A stretch of DNA of 64,000 nucleotides from Plectosphaerella cucumerina (taxonomy: Eukaryota > Ascomycota > Sordariomycetes > Glomerellales > Plectosphaerellaceae). Below, piece by piece: positions 47,741-58,922 of this stretch (positions are counted from its first letter, which is position 1; the number at the start of each line of letters is the position of its first letter). The stretch is taken from positions 2,418,001 through 2,482,000 of the forward strand of contig JAGPXD010000004.1 of assembly GCA_020746995.1 (NCBI GenBank), given 5' to 3'. A model generated the notes under the pieces. It searched no databases and had not been told where the DNA came from. It worked only from the letters and a program-made list of their open reading frames with translations. A program made the translations under genes and the position numbers.

Positions 47741-48958
47741 GATGGCCGATTAGCTGTATCCACAATCTGTCAGAGCACGGCAGTTCATGTTGATCCGAGT
47801 TCCCGGGATATTGAATGTGAGGCGAGCGCTTGACTCGTGATGCAAGGACCAGTGCTGTTGCTCAGAGAGCCATAACGTCACTGTGGCCTGTTTCCGGCAC
47901 CGCCGGGGTGCAGAACTGCCAAGGTCGAGTATCTGGCAGCCATCGAAGTGAAGCGGTCTCTGTTGGTACTGAATGACCTGCTGCGTGGGTTGACCTGCTG
48001 CGTGGATTGACCTGCTGCGTGATTGATCTGTTGTGAAGAAATTCTTCTTTCCGAGCTCACATCTTGATCGGGCTTTGCATGATGAGTCAGCTTCTCCGAT
48101 GCACGTGAACTCCAAAAGGGGAAGGCGCGGTCCAGCCCATGCCTCATCGGAGCAGACACCGGCTCCCCGACTCCATCCAACCGGGAGCATCGCCACGCCG
48201 TGCCAGGCCCAGATGGTGGGTTTGCACCACCACAAACTCTCCCCTCAGGCTCACCATCCAGCGCTTCCAACAGCGTTCCAGGGGTGGTCCAGGCCCCCGT
48301 GGACTTCCGTCCTGCATCAGCCTCCAACACTGAGGTGTCACCAAGCGGCCTGTCCTTGTCGCCTGCGGTCGGCGCACCGACGAGAAAGTCCCATGCCAAC
48401 ATTCACCGCAATTGACCACTTCGCGGTTCTGGGCTCGAGTCAATCCCGCACCCAGTCCCCATTCGGATCGTGGAGGATCTCGATCCAGCCCTTTTTCGCC
48501 CGGGTCCCCCTTCCTCCTCGTCACGAAGCCTTGTCGGCCCGCGACAGGGTTCTGCCGTCGGGTTCGTCCCTATAACCAGCGCGGGCGCCGGCCCAAACCC
48601 TGACACCCGGCACCTCCAATCTCGCCATTGAACCTTTCTGGGTTGCAAGCAGCGGGGATAGCGCTAGGCGGAGCGGACGCGACAGTTCACGACTCGGACT
48701 CAATCTAGGTCGATAGTGGCCCCGAAGCCCGGGACATCCTATCTACCACCGTCAGCCTCACATCACGACCCTGGGAGGCGGTGCCATCGTCTTCAAAACA
48801 CCAGCCACGAGGGATCGGCGCGCATCGAGATACACCCGCCACCAGCCCTCTTGATATAGAGCGAGAACCGACTGCCATTGCTGGCCGTGGACTCAACACC
48901 ACGCCTCCTCGCTCTCTTTCCCAAACCCCTCAACATCTTGGCCACCCCCTCTCAGGCC
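47741..48958. other. Intergenic region upstream of CCZ1
   Basis: About 1.2 kb, no gene supported. It includes a small 17-nt tandem repeat (47974-48023). The sequence just before the CCZ1 ATG (CCCCTCTCAG) resembles a splice acceptor, so a 5' UTR intron is possible. Confidence 0.45.
47974..48023. repeat. 17-nt tandem repeat, three copies
   Basis: The unit TGACCTGCTGCGTGGGT occurs at 47974-47990 and 47991-48007 (one change), with a 16-nt third copy at 48008-48023 and a decayed fourth (TGATCTGTTGTG). It is non-coding. Confidence 0.8.
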
Positions 48959-51381
48959 ATGGCGTCGCCCGGAGCTATCGTTCCGGCCCAGCTTGGCTTC
49001 CTGGCCATCTTCAACCCTTCTCTGGGAAACACCGATGAGACTGTCGAAGACCAAATTGTCTACTATGCCTCGGTCAGTACCCAGAGCCACAATCGGCGCC
49101 GTCAACGGTCACGCGGTAGGCCCACCGAGAACCTGTCGCAAGAGGAGCGCAATGAGCGCCTACGGCAGATTGGCCTCGCGCAAGGCATGGTCGACTTTGG
49201 CAGGAGCTTCTCTGACGGCGTGGCCGTCGACACCATCGACACGGAAAAGTCGCGTGTCGTCCTGCACGAGCTGGAGCCAAATTGGTGGATCCTCGCAGTA
49301 AGCTCATATCTCCTTTCCATTGCCTCAAAGTCGAAGCTGACCCTCCCCAGTCGATTGATCTCACGCGTCTGCCGCTGCCGCCTAAGCTGCCCATCGGTAA
49401 GACCGGCGAGCCCTCGGAGGCCGTTGTCGAGCATTCCTCCAAGGAGATTAAACCGGCAGCCCTGCTGATGAAGGACCTGTTGCGCGCCCATTCCACCTTT
49501 CTCCTCCATCATGACGCCTCACTGAGCGCCCTCTTTGTGCGCACCAAGCGTACCAAGTTCGTGAGCATCCTCAGCCGGTACTGGGACCTGTATCTCTCCA
49601 CCTGGAACGTCATGCTACACGGCAATCCAGCACGCAGCATCTTTGGTGGCATCAACATGGCTGCCTCGGGCGAGCTAGGTATTGGCGTCGGCGAGGAAGA
49701 GCGAGGAAGTGGAGAACGCGAGGTCTTGGAAGGCCTTGTCGGCCGTATCGAAGGACTGGTCGATATTGTCGTGTCGAAGTTCGGAACCCACGAGACATCG
49801 AACAAGGACGAGAAGACCGGTACCGGCGCAGCGGATACGAAGGGCCAATGGCTCGGGACCGGTCGCGAGCCGGGACCAGACGATGGAGCCATCTTCCTGG
49901 GGACAGGGGCTCTGTCACGAAAGTCACTGAGAGGCATCACCCACTGGATGGAGGACCTCTACACCTGGGGAGACAACGCCTATGGTGTGATCGAGAGCCC
50001 AACCTCATCCCGCCAGGCACGCAGGGCGAAGAAGGCGGCTTCTGACGCCAAATCTCCTCGCCCATCCATGCCGTCCCGCGATTCTGGCAGCTCGAGCTCC
50101 ACCAAAACGCTGGCGGAGCGACGAGGCCAGGCAATAGGAACCGTGGCAGAAGCAAAGACTCCCGAGCTTCCTGCCACCCCCATGGGTGAAGGCATCGCTG
50201 AAGACGGGGACGGGCATCTGGACAAGCTCATGAGCTACATGAAGCTTGGATACGGCACCTACTGGTCGATCGGTAAGACGGGCGGTCCGTCTATACCCGC
50301 CACAGGAGCCTCACCTGACACTCGTCGATCAAAACCCAAGGCCGAGGATACCGGCCACTTCCTGATAGGTCTCCTGGGCGACGTCGAGGACGACAACGGC
50401 AACGCTAGCGACAGTGATCGAAGCCAAGGATTCAGACTCAACCTCGACACCGACAGCAACTCGCGTACCATGCTTCGCACTGTCCATGTCGAGCTGGAGG
50501 AGATGGGAAGGAATTTGTCCGAGAGCAACATCGTCAAGGATCTCAGCATCCTCTCCAACGAAGTGACCCCTCTCGGCGCCCTTGGGGGATCATCGTCAAC
50601 TTTCGAATCCCAAGACCAGAACAAGATCACGAAGCTCCGGGTCGTCGTCTACGTCAGCAAACCATACATTTTCACATTCCTCTTCCAGCTCCGGACGGAT
50701 TCGCTGGCATTGGACTCTATGTACCGCTCTTTACATCAGCAGCTGGTACCTCTGAAGAAACCTTTGCAAGCGTCAACGGCATATCGACCTCACCGGCCCG
50801 ACGTGGGCCTCTCAAGCACCGGTATTTACGACCTGATCTGGGACCCGCCCTCGATGACGGTGCACTCGACTATCCCCAGTATTCCCGAGCCAGGCGAGAT
50901 TCACAATCAGGGCACGACCGGACCGGTGTGGTCACGCGCCGAAGCAATGAATTCGCATATGCAGATGCTCAACATCCACGCCATGACGAGAGTGGATATT
51001 GGTGAGCTGGAGCGCACCTGCAAGACGAATCGCGGCTGGTGGGTGGTCTGGACGCGCATCCTGGAGCGGCCGCCCACTGCTACTTCGGCTCCTGAGGAAG
51101 CCGAAGAGGATGAGGCGAGCCCCTTTTCCGAAACACCCAGCAATGACACGGATGACTCTGGCATTACTGAGCGAAACAAAGCCTATGAGCCCGTTCCGGG
51201 ACCGACGGTGAAGAAGGAGATTTTCCTGCTCCGCAGGGCCAGCGACCATGCCGGCGCGAGGAATCGCAGCGGCTCCTACGGAGAGTCGCTAGGCTGGACA
51301 GATGGATCCGGCCGGCTCGCACAGGGCATCGGCATTGATACGCGGAAGTATATCGAGGGGTTGCTGAGCCTGGACCGGTAG
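48959..51381 (+). CDS. CCZ1: CCZ1-like subunit of the Mon1-Ccz1 Rab7 exchange factor
   Basis: Exons 48959-49297 and 49351-51381, 789 aa; the intron GTAAGC...CCCCAG joins WWILA to SIDLTRLP. The N-terminal longin domain reads AQLGFLAIFNPSLGNTDETV, DQIVYYAS, RLRQIGLAQGMVDFGRSFSD and EKSRVVLHELEPNWWILASI, the hallmark of CCZ1/HPS4-type longin proteins. The middle is disordered (Ser-rich, plus 49980-50200), and later longin-like segments include TKLRVVVYVSKPYIFTFLFQ and YDLIWDPPS. With Mon1, Ccz1 activates the Rab7 GTPase Ypt7 on late endosomes and autophagosomes for fusion with the vacuole; in plant-pathogenic fungi this is needed for autophagy and infection. An in-frame open stretch extends upstream without Met support. 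Confidence 0.9.
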
Positions 51382-52368
51382 GACCGGGAGGCCCCCGAGA
51401 GTTGCACGGGCGTGACCGTGCTTGGCGTAGCATCTGAAGCATAATTTCCATCAAGACATATTTTCATACGGCAGCACGCCCATGCGGAGGGCTCTCTTGC
51501 TCGTCATTATGTCGCAACTTTAGCCGCTACACCTTGTCCCCGACATCGAATACGATTTCCAGACTTTCTCGATATCCTCACGGCTCCAGTGCTGGAAACA
51601 AGGTTGCCGGGCGGCAATGCAGAGGCCTGTGATAAGAGCCGCCGACATCAACGAATGGAATCTGGAGGTATACTATCGGTGATATTGCGGCATGAGCATG
51701 GGTGATATCTAAAGTATGGGAACGATAATGCGCAACGATTCAATATCTGGTGCACCCAGGGACCGTTGACCCAACCTTCAGCGACGCCCTCATGCATCCG
51801 GGACCTGAAATGGCGACCGGTGGCCTTTTGCTTACCAGGCTGATGGTATGCGCGTCGGATCGATGCATCTGGCCGGGTGGGAGGCTGCACGCTGCAGCTG
51901 TCGCCGGGGTTGAAGGTCTTGTTGGCCGACACCATCTGCACATACTACCCAACCTCCCCAGACGTACCTACTGCGTTGATTGACTACCATGGAACAGCGA
52001 CAGCTACAGTGTGCCTCTGGTAAATCCGGGGGAGGCCCCTCACCCGACGGTGGGCACCCCACGCCGGTCGTGCGGCCTCGATGGGGTGACATTGCCGTGC
52101 ATGGTGGTGTAGAGGTGAGGGGTTGGGACAACGCAGAGATGGGGGGAAGTAGGCCGACAATATAGAACGGTGCCGCGTTTAACCGTTTCCTCGATTTGAT
52201 ATTGACGAAATGGAGAGGTCTTGGAGAGAAGAGCTGCCCGTTGGGTGATACCTCTTCAGTATGTTGTCGTGACATTCTGACCTGCCAGAATTGAAGCCTT
52301 TATGTACCTTAATTATTTTCCAGTTTCCATCGACCGGCCCCTGGTACCAATCAGGGATATTGTTCAGC
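51382..52368. other. Intergenic region between CCZ1 and the tRNA
   Basis: About 1 kb. Only short chance ORFs are present. The CCZ1 3' UTR begins it. Confidence 0.5.
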
Positions 52369-52459
52369 GCGCCGTTGGTCTAGTGGTATGATTCTCGCTT
52401 AGGGTCGACCCTGAAGCATTGCTTGCGAGAGGTCCCGGGTTCAATCCCCGGATGGCGCC
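52369..52459 (+). tRNA. tRNA-Pro (anticodon AGG) with a 19-nt intron
   Basis: The cloverleaf can be drawn fully. Acceptor stem GCGCCGT pairs with ATGGCGC (one G-U). D arm contains GGTCTAGTGGTATGA (A box). Anticodon stem CTCGC pairs with GCGAG, loop TTAGGGT with anticodon AGG at 52401-52403. T arm is CCGGG-TTCAATC-CCCGG (B box), discriminator C. A 19-nt intron (52405-52423) sits at the canonical position one base after the anticodon. It decodes CCU/CCC. The plus-strand DNA after the gene has no long T run within the first 10 bases; CTTTTT-like runs begin about 15 nt later (ATTCTTTTTGG), a likely Pol III terminator. Confidence 0.93.
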
Positions 52460-54039
52460 CACGTCATCAATTCTTTTTGGCCTTTTGTTGGAGGGAACAT
52501 CCTCCATGTGTATGCCACCAGCTACCTGTTGCTCTGTTTCATTCATTAGCCAGGCGTCTTGCCACGTCCTTGAGCCAATTCTACAAGCACTGGATTACCG
52601 CCTCATCATACTCGATGGCAGACCCCTCGAAGCTCTTCACCTCCCCATTGATACTCCATGGCAATGGGCTGACCAAACGCACACTCCCGATCGCTACGAA
52701 AAACCGATGGGAGGAGGGAGGAGGACTAACGTGTAAGACGATCAATCGACGCAGCAGGTCAATCAACCATGATGTCGAATTGTTGTCGAAATCGGTTCCC
52801 ATGTTAGTGACATTCGACCCGTCGTGGATCTGCTGACTCAGTGCACCTGCCTCTGGTGATCTCTCACTTGGAAAGTCCACCGGGAGGTCCCTTCCGTGCT
52901 TGTCCCTGAACATTACTTTTTTGCTTCAGCTCCCTCATATTTCGTCATCGACTTCAACCACCCTCGATACAATCTCCTGCGAGATGTCAGCCTTGTCTCG
53001 AATGCCAACACGGCTCCGCGCAAAACATTGATTGACCGCTCCTCGGGCACGAACAGTAGAGTGCCAAGCGTACGCGCCCTCCATTCAGAGTTGGCCGAGC
53101 ACTGGTCACGCGAAGCACGGCACTCCTCCATGTCCCCCATTCACCCATCTGCCGCAGCCGGTGCATAAGACTCGACGACATCGATACGCAGGTGGCGGCG
53201 GCATTGGACAACCCTCTGCTCAACCTGGCGCAGACCCTTGCGTTCCCCCGGGCTTTTGGGGGAGCACAGCACAGGGCACACGGCTCGCTGTCAAGTGTCA
53301 CAAAGATTTCACCACCGATGCATCTGTGTATCGAGCAGCTCGGCATTCCGAGTACTGTACCAAAACGCCTCCCCCGCCGCCGCCATCGTCGTGCCGCTTG
53401 CTCCTGCGTCCTCGGCAGGTCTGGAACCTCTTCATACCTCGTCAAACGCGGGGATGCCACGGCAGACGATGAGCGGTTGGCGCAGGTGCCGGCCGCCCGA
53501 TCAAGATCATCGTCAGAGTCAACCACTCGCGGACCCGGCAAAGCGATCCCCGGCGCGGCTCCCAGCAGAAGCACACACCCCTTCGCGGCCTTGCCCCCTG
53601 CAGCGCGCAAGTTGTCTCCCTCCTTGATGGTAGGGCACCGTCACAGCCCGTGCCACAGGGGAGGGTCACTGGTCAGCGGCACCCGGAAGTCTACCCGGTC
53701 CAAACCCTCCGGGGCGCCGTCAGATGTGACATCTGACCGGCACGCACAAACGAAGAAACTCTACTCAACGCCGCGTCACTCGATGCTTTGCTCGGTCCCG
53801 GCGTGAAACAGCTGCGGAAGCAAAGACGTATATTGAAACTTGCAAGTCATTATATTGGGGAACGCAATGCTAAGCGGGCGACGTCCGTGGGGTTCAGCTG
53901 TGCCAACAAACCTCCCTCCCATGTTTACACCCCTGGTAGTCGTCCATGAATCGAAACCAACGCCGCACAGGCTGGCCTGGCCGTCCCTGGCCGCCTGGGT
54001 AACCCGACCGACTAAAGCCTTGTGTAGAGAAAACAAGCC
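52460..54039. other. Intergenic region, no gene supported
   Basis: About 1.6 kb between the tRNA and the small Cys-rich gene. The open frames on the two strands (53032-53806 +, 53610-52987 -) mirror one another and are Arg/Ala/Pro-rich, as expected by chance in GC-rich DNA. Confidence 0.45.
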
Positions 54040-54371
54040 TTACAGACCGACGTCGCTTTTCTTCCGGCCGTTTGCTTGGATGCCGTTAGCGCGCAACACC
54101 GACGGCGGACGATGCGATGGGACTCACGTCTTGGGCTCCCTTCTCTGAACCACTTGATGGACGCCGACTCGCGCGATCGATTGATCATGTGTTCCCAGGC
54201 CACCGGCGTCGAAGCTGTCGGTTGGCAGTGGGGGCAGTCTCTGGAAGTCCAGTCGCTGTGCGTGATGACGATCTCACATCGGCGTTGTGAGCGGCCGTAC
54301 TCTTCGCACCAAGCCGAGGCTCCGACCAGATAATGGCGACAGCCAAAACTCAGGCGGTACCACTGGCACAT
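54040..54371 (-). CDS. Small cysteine-rich protein, two exons
   Basis: Exons 54371-54128 and 54074-54040, 92 aa. The 53-nt intron starts GTGAGT, has branch CTAAC and ends CCAAG; the unspliced frame is also open, to 54012. The N-terminal half MCQWYRLSFGCRHYLVGASA continues WCEEYGRSQRRCEIVI and ends with CPHC, so Cys are at 2, 11, 22, 32, 46 and 49 with nearby His. This spacing resembles small fungal Cys/His-rich proteins that may bind zinc. There is no signal peptide, so it is unlikely to be a classical secreted effector. The tail NGRKKSDVGL is basic. I do not recognise a named family. The match of intron signals, frame closure and Cys pattern supports a real gene that is easily missed. Confidence 0.55.
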
Positions 54372-57300
54372 GGTTGCTGATCGATCTCCGGTGGCGACTT
54401 TGATAATGGCGGGGACTGATGCTGATGCGGGTGTAGGTTCGGAAACGGTCGAGGACTGAGCTCGATGCCGGCGTGGTCCTCACATTACCATTCTTGTCGC
54501 TGCGCAAGAGGTGGCGAACGGAAGGAGGCTGCGAATGCAGAAGAAGGTGTGCAGAAACGACAGACGACGTCAAGTGATTTGGTCTCTCCAACAGCCCTTT
54601 GCCCGTCACATGAGCGGGCGAGCCGAGCATCTAAACATCTCGATATACTGGGTGACAGCCACCGCGCCGCCCGGGTATCTCCAGGTCGAGTCTCGCTCGG
54701 AGAGATGTCTCAAGAGAAGCAACCCACCCTGACTTGATGGCTGGTGAATAAACATCAATGTCAGGCCAGGGGTGGGCGGGGCCACAGCAGAGGGGGAGGT
54801 GACGGCGACCAAGATACAAGGTGTTGTCGCGGCTCATCAAGGTTGAGACAACTCGGGACGCCCGCCAGTCGTGGGCCTGGCTCTTCCAAATCCCCCTCCA
54901 CGGGGCGGACGCCGGCACCCCGATACAGGCGGACTCGTCTGGCCGATGGTACGGGGGAAGGGACCAGCAGAGCCTGTCGACCATTGTGGACGGGCAAGCA
55001 GCTATTGATGCGGAATGACCCGAGGCATTGGCCGCCGCAGTGCCCTCCCGCTGCCCAGAGCTGGAGGGGCAAGGGAATGGACGCCCAGAGGCCATGGTTT
55101 CTTCTTCGAGAGGGGCGACGAACCACTGGTGGCACCGGCCATCGGGAGCAGAGTCAGCAAAAGCACAGCCAGCAGTAGCAGCAGCAGCAGCAGCAGGGTG
55201 CTCACAGCACGCAGATACAAGGGCCCGCAAGGGATCAAGCTGTCTCATCGGCGAGCATTCAGGCCTGGACACTGCTAGCGGCCGCAATCACCGAAGCATT
55301 TCCACGCCCCATCCTGGAGATCTCCGCGGTCTTTACTTCTGCCCCTCTCCTTCCGCCCCCGGGAGCCCAGGTCAGCGGGTCAGGAATGCGGCGGCCGCCC
55401 CCCCAGGACTTGCGTGCTTCCCATGCTGGCTGGAGACGGCTTGGAGCTGGGCTTCTCAGGTCTCGATGGCCTTGGCCGTCAGGCTGTCTCATGCAGCCAT
55501 GAGGGCCGATTTCGACAGAAGGGCCGCCTGGTCACGACGATCTCAACTTCAAGCTGCGTGCGGTGAGCGCCGAGTGTCTTTGATTAGGAAGCTCCATGCA
55601 GCTACCTAACGCCAGGCCGGCCAAGAAGATGCCAGCCACGACCAGACAGATGCATGACAGACCGCCGAAGCCAGGCAACATGTCAGGGAACAGGGAGAGC
55701 TCCGCTAACGACGGACGACGATAACGACATGTCGCGCCGTCAACGTCGTCTCTCCAGTCTCCATACCCCGAGCCGCTGAAACATGGCCGATGCAGCGTCC
55801 CTTTCCGCCGCCCCCCCTTTTTGTTCTTTCCGCCGGAGGACAAGCAGCGACGTTGACGGCCGTAATCAGCGGCCGGGAATGAGCGTGGCTTGACAGGTTG
55901 AGGCTCCCTCGGCCGCCCGGGGCGCCCGTTGGCAGACAGGGTGACGTACCAATCCGAAGGGCCGGGCCAGCGCAGATCGACGCGCGCCGGCGGTGAGCAA
56001 GCAAGGCGCTGCAGATGGATGGGGCGATCGGGAAGGGGTCTTCGATCGCGGTGGGACGCGCGTGCGCAGCAGCGGGAGCAGACACATGGAATACTTGCAC
56101 TTGCACGCACAATGCCGACGTGCATGACGGACGGACAGCGGACGACGGACGGACAATGGGGAGGTGGTACAGCCCTACATGCCGAGCGACGCGGAGGAGG
56201 AGGAGGAGGAGGAGGAGGAGGAGGAGGAGGAGGAGGAGGAGGAGGCTAACACGATGGGGTCATCCGCCGGACGGGAGGCGGCGACGGAGACGGCAACGGC
56301 GACAGGCGCTCCCCGTCTTGGTTAGACGAGGAACGGCGAGGAACGACGGGAGTCTCGCGGGGAGCCATCCGCACGCCACCCTGCCGTCCTTGGCCAGCGC
56401 CTCCCTCATTCCAGCGCATCGCATGCCGTCGACAGACTGGATTCGACTCGGCTCGCCTGCGAGCGTCGTTGCATCGTATGTAGGGATTCCCCGTTCCAGA
56501 GCAGGCGACGGCCACGGCGTGCGCGAGGAGCCTCGTCCCAATGGCGGACGGGTCGTGGCGCCGCCCGGATCAGCAACATGCTCGAGCGCATTGGGTGCTT
56601 CTGGGGAGGGGGCGATGGCCCTGGCTGTCCTTGGAAGGTGGTGATCAGAGACAGCGGTGGGAAAAAGCAAGGTGCAACCGCAGGCAGGGGTCACATGGCT
56701 GCACGACGCGGGTCGGTGGGAGGTCTAGACGGGATGGACGACCCAAGAGAGAGAAGAAGGGGGGGTAAGAGAGGGACGGCATGGGGAGAACTTGCATGGA
56801 AGGATTCCCGGTCATTGGCAGGGCGATGGCGATGCAGCAAGGCATTCGACACGGGGGCGGTCTGCTGTCTGTGGGACGTCGACCAAGATGAGAAGGAGGT
56901 GACGAGAAGGGGAGAGAGGGAGAGCTCAGAGCCACACGACAAACCACCAAGGCCAGCCGGTCAGCCAGGGCGACGGGCCAGCCCCAAGTTCCAAGTCCAA
57001 CCCACCCAACGAACGGCAGTGGGACACGAAGTTGGGGGTTTGGGGACGGACCGGGGTCCGGATGTGACGCCCGGCCGCGATCCGACTGGGGTAGGCGAGT
57101 AGGCGAGGGAGGGGGAGTGTGGGGGACGACGGACTGGACATGCTCCGGCGCAAGCAGAGCAGGCCCAGACGGGGGGGAAGAAGACGAAGAAGAAATGCTG
57201 GGCTTGCTCGTGGCGTGGGTGGAATCCCTGTCACTTCGGCCGTCTTCTTCAGACCACCCTCACACACCACCACACCACGCGCACACGCACACACAACAGA

Positions 57301-58053
57301 CGGACACAGACACACGCACGCAGCCTGTTGCTGGCCCAGTGGCCCCCTTGCCCCCCATCCGGACGGCTGGCTGCTCGCTCCCCCAGAGTCAGCACAGCAC
57401 ACACGGCATGATGGCGGCGGTGATGGCGACAGGACAGGGCCAGATGGACATGGGGTAGGTGGTTGATAAGGGGGCACCGTTCCCCCCCTCTCTCCCTCCA
57501 TCTGTTTCGTCACCCCCCTCCCCCCTTGACCGGCACGCAGCTTGTACAAGCCATCGCATTGCCCCCATGAATGTACCCATCGCGTAACCTTACGGACCAG
57601 AGCCGCGACCCCGAGGGAGCCTGCATCGAGAAAGCCTAAAGCACGAAGCCTCTCTCTCACCGGCCCTCGAACCCCCCTACCCGTCTTCCCCGTCACCCCT
57701 CCACCATCAACCCGCGTGTGTGCGTGCATCCCGCATGTACACCACAGACCCGATCTGCAGTCGCACACCGAGAGCTCTCCCGCTCACTCACGCAACCTCT
57801 TCGTCCTCCTCTCCCTCTCACTATCGCCCCTCCACATATTGAAAGCTCCCCCCCCCACCCTCGTTTGGACCACCCTCTCTCCCCATCCCTGGGTCACCCA
57901 GTTCATCTCAACTACCTACCTTAAGCAACAAGGGCGCAGATCATCTTTAACAAGCTCTCGGCTCCCCGGACGGATCTCGCATATCGCATATCAGACACAA
58001 GACGACGCAGAACCTCGGCACTAGCATCGCGCCATTGAGAGAGATCAACAAAC
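54372..58053. other. Gene-poor region with simple repeats
   Basis: About 3.7 kb without a supported gene. It includes a CAG/AGC run (about 55167-55196), a long GGA run (separate entry) and CA-rich DNA at 57260-57325. The right end is the CT-rich leader of the next gene. Confidence 0.45.
56193..56244 (+). repeat. (GGA)n microsatellite, about 17 copies
   Basis: A nearly perfect run of GGA on the plus strand (polypurine tract, TCC on the other). Such mirror-repeat tracts can form triplex DNA and vary in length. Non-coding. Confidence 0.9.
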
Positions 58054-58922
58054 ATGACGGCCGAGCACTGGAAACACCATGTAAGTTTGGTTTCTGCTCG
58101 GGTCCCCGGGGCGAAGCGAGCCGACACAACCGTGCTGACGACGTTTCGAAACAGCTCAAGCCCTCCCACTCGATTATCCCGCTGGACCTCAACGACGTCC
58201 TCATCCCGTCCTTCAACTCTTCACTCACCCTCACAACGACGGCATCGAGCGCCTCGACCGTCTCACTACCGCCTCTTGGAAGCTCGCCCAGGATGCGCGC
58301 CCCCACCAAATCCCACTCGCGACAGCCCTCGCACTCCTCAGCACCCAAGACTTCGTCAAAATCATCATCAAAATCATCCTCCTCGAAATCCTCTTCCTCA
58401 TCAACCTCCTCCAAAAAGTCCAGCGCCTCCCTCCACCCCAGGACCAGCACGCCACCCCTCGAGACCATCCTCCCCGACTTCCTCTCCCAGCAGCGCTGCG
58501 CCCGCTGCACCGCAAAGATCGTCCACGTCTACAAGCCCTCGTCGTCGAAGCCGCAGACTGCTGTCGTCCGCTGGGGCGCCATTCCCTACTTCAAGCCCTC
58601 TGGGCACCCCGCCGAGTTCGTCTACCACACCTCAGAGCTCCTCTCAGACCTTCGCCCGGACCTCGTTGCTCGCTGGGAGGAAGAGCAGAAGCGACACCGC
58701 CGCGAGAGCGGAGGCAGGCAAGGCAGCGGCAGCAGTACTCCCGAATGGGTCAACGAGCGCCTCCGTGACAGCTGGGTCATCGAGCAGCTTGTCTACTGGG
58801 TCGAGTTCCTCGACGAGTGGAAGTCGTACCGCGAGCCGAGTGTGTTCCGCGAGGAGCTGTTTGCCGGACAGCCACCCGAGGTGCCGTGCCCGGAGTGCGA
58901 GTACTGCGGCGGCAGGCGTTGA
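58054..58922 (+). CDS. Conserved Ser-rich protein with CxxC motifs, unknown function
   Basis: Exons 58054-58080 (only nine codons, MTAEHWKHH) and 58155-58922, 264 aa. The intron is GTAAGT...AAACAG. After LKPSHSIIPLDLNDVLIPSF comes a low-complexity Ser/Lys linker (about residues 65-115). The folded part begins ETILPDFLSQQRCARCTAKI, with VVRWGAIPYFKP, WVIEQLVYWVEFLDEWKSYR and a Cys-rich end CPECEYCGG. The CxxC near residue 132 and the CxxCxxC at the very C-terminus could form one zinc site. I know no function for this family; the compact Trp/Tyr-rich core argues that it is a real gene. Confidence 0.75.

Noticed and set aside
47974..48023. CRISPR-like array
   Set aside because: Repeats are directly abutting with no spacers, and the DNA is fungal; it is a simple tandem repeat. 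The same applies to 59163-59256.
54372..57768. Several 100-280-codon frames on both strands
   Set aside because: Mutually overlapping, Arg/Pro/Gly-rich, spanning microsatellites; no intron or motif support.
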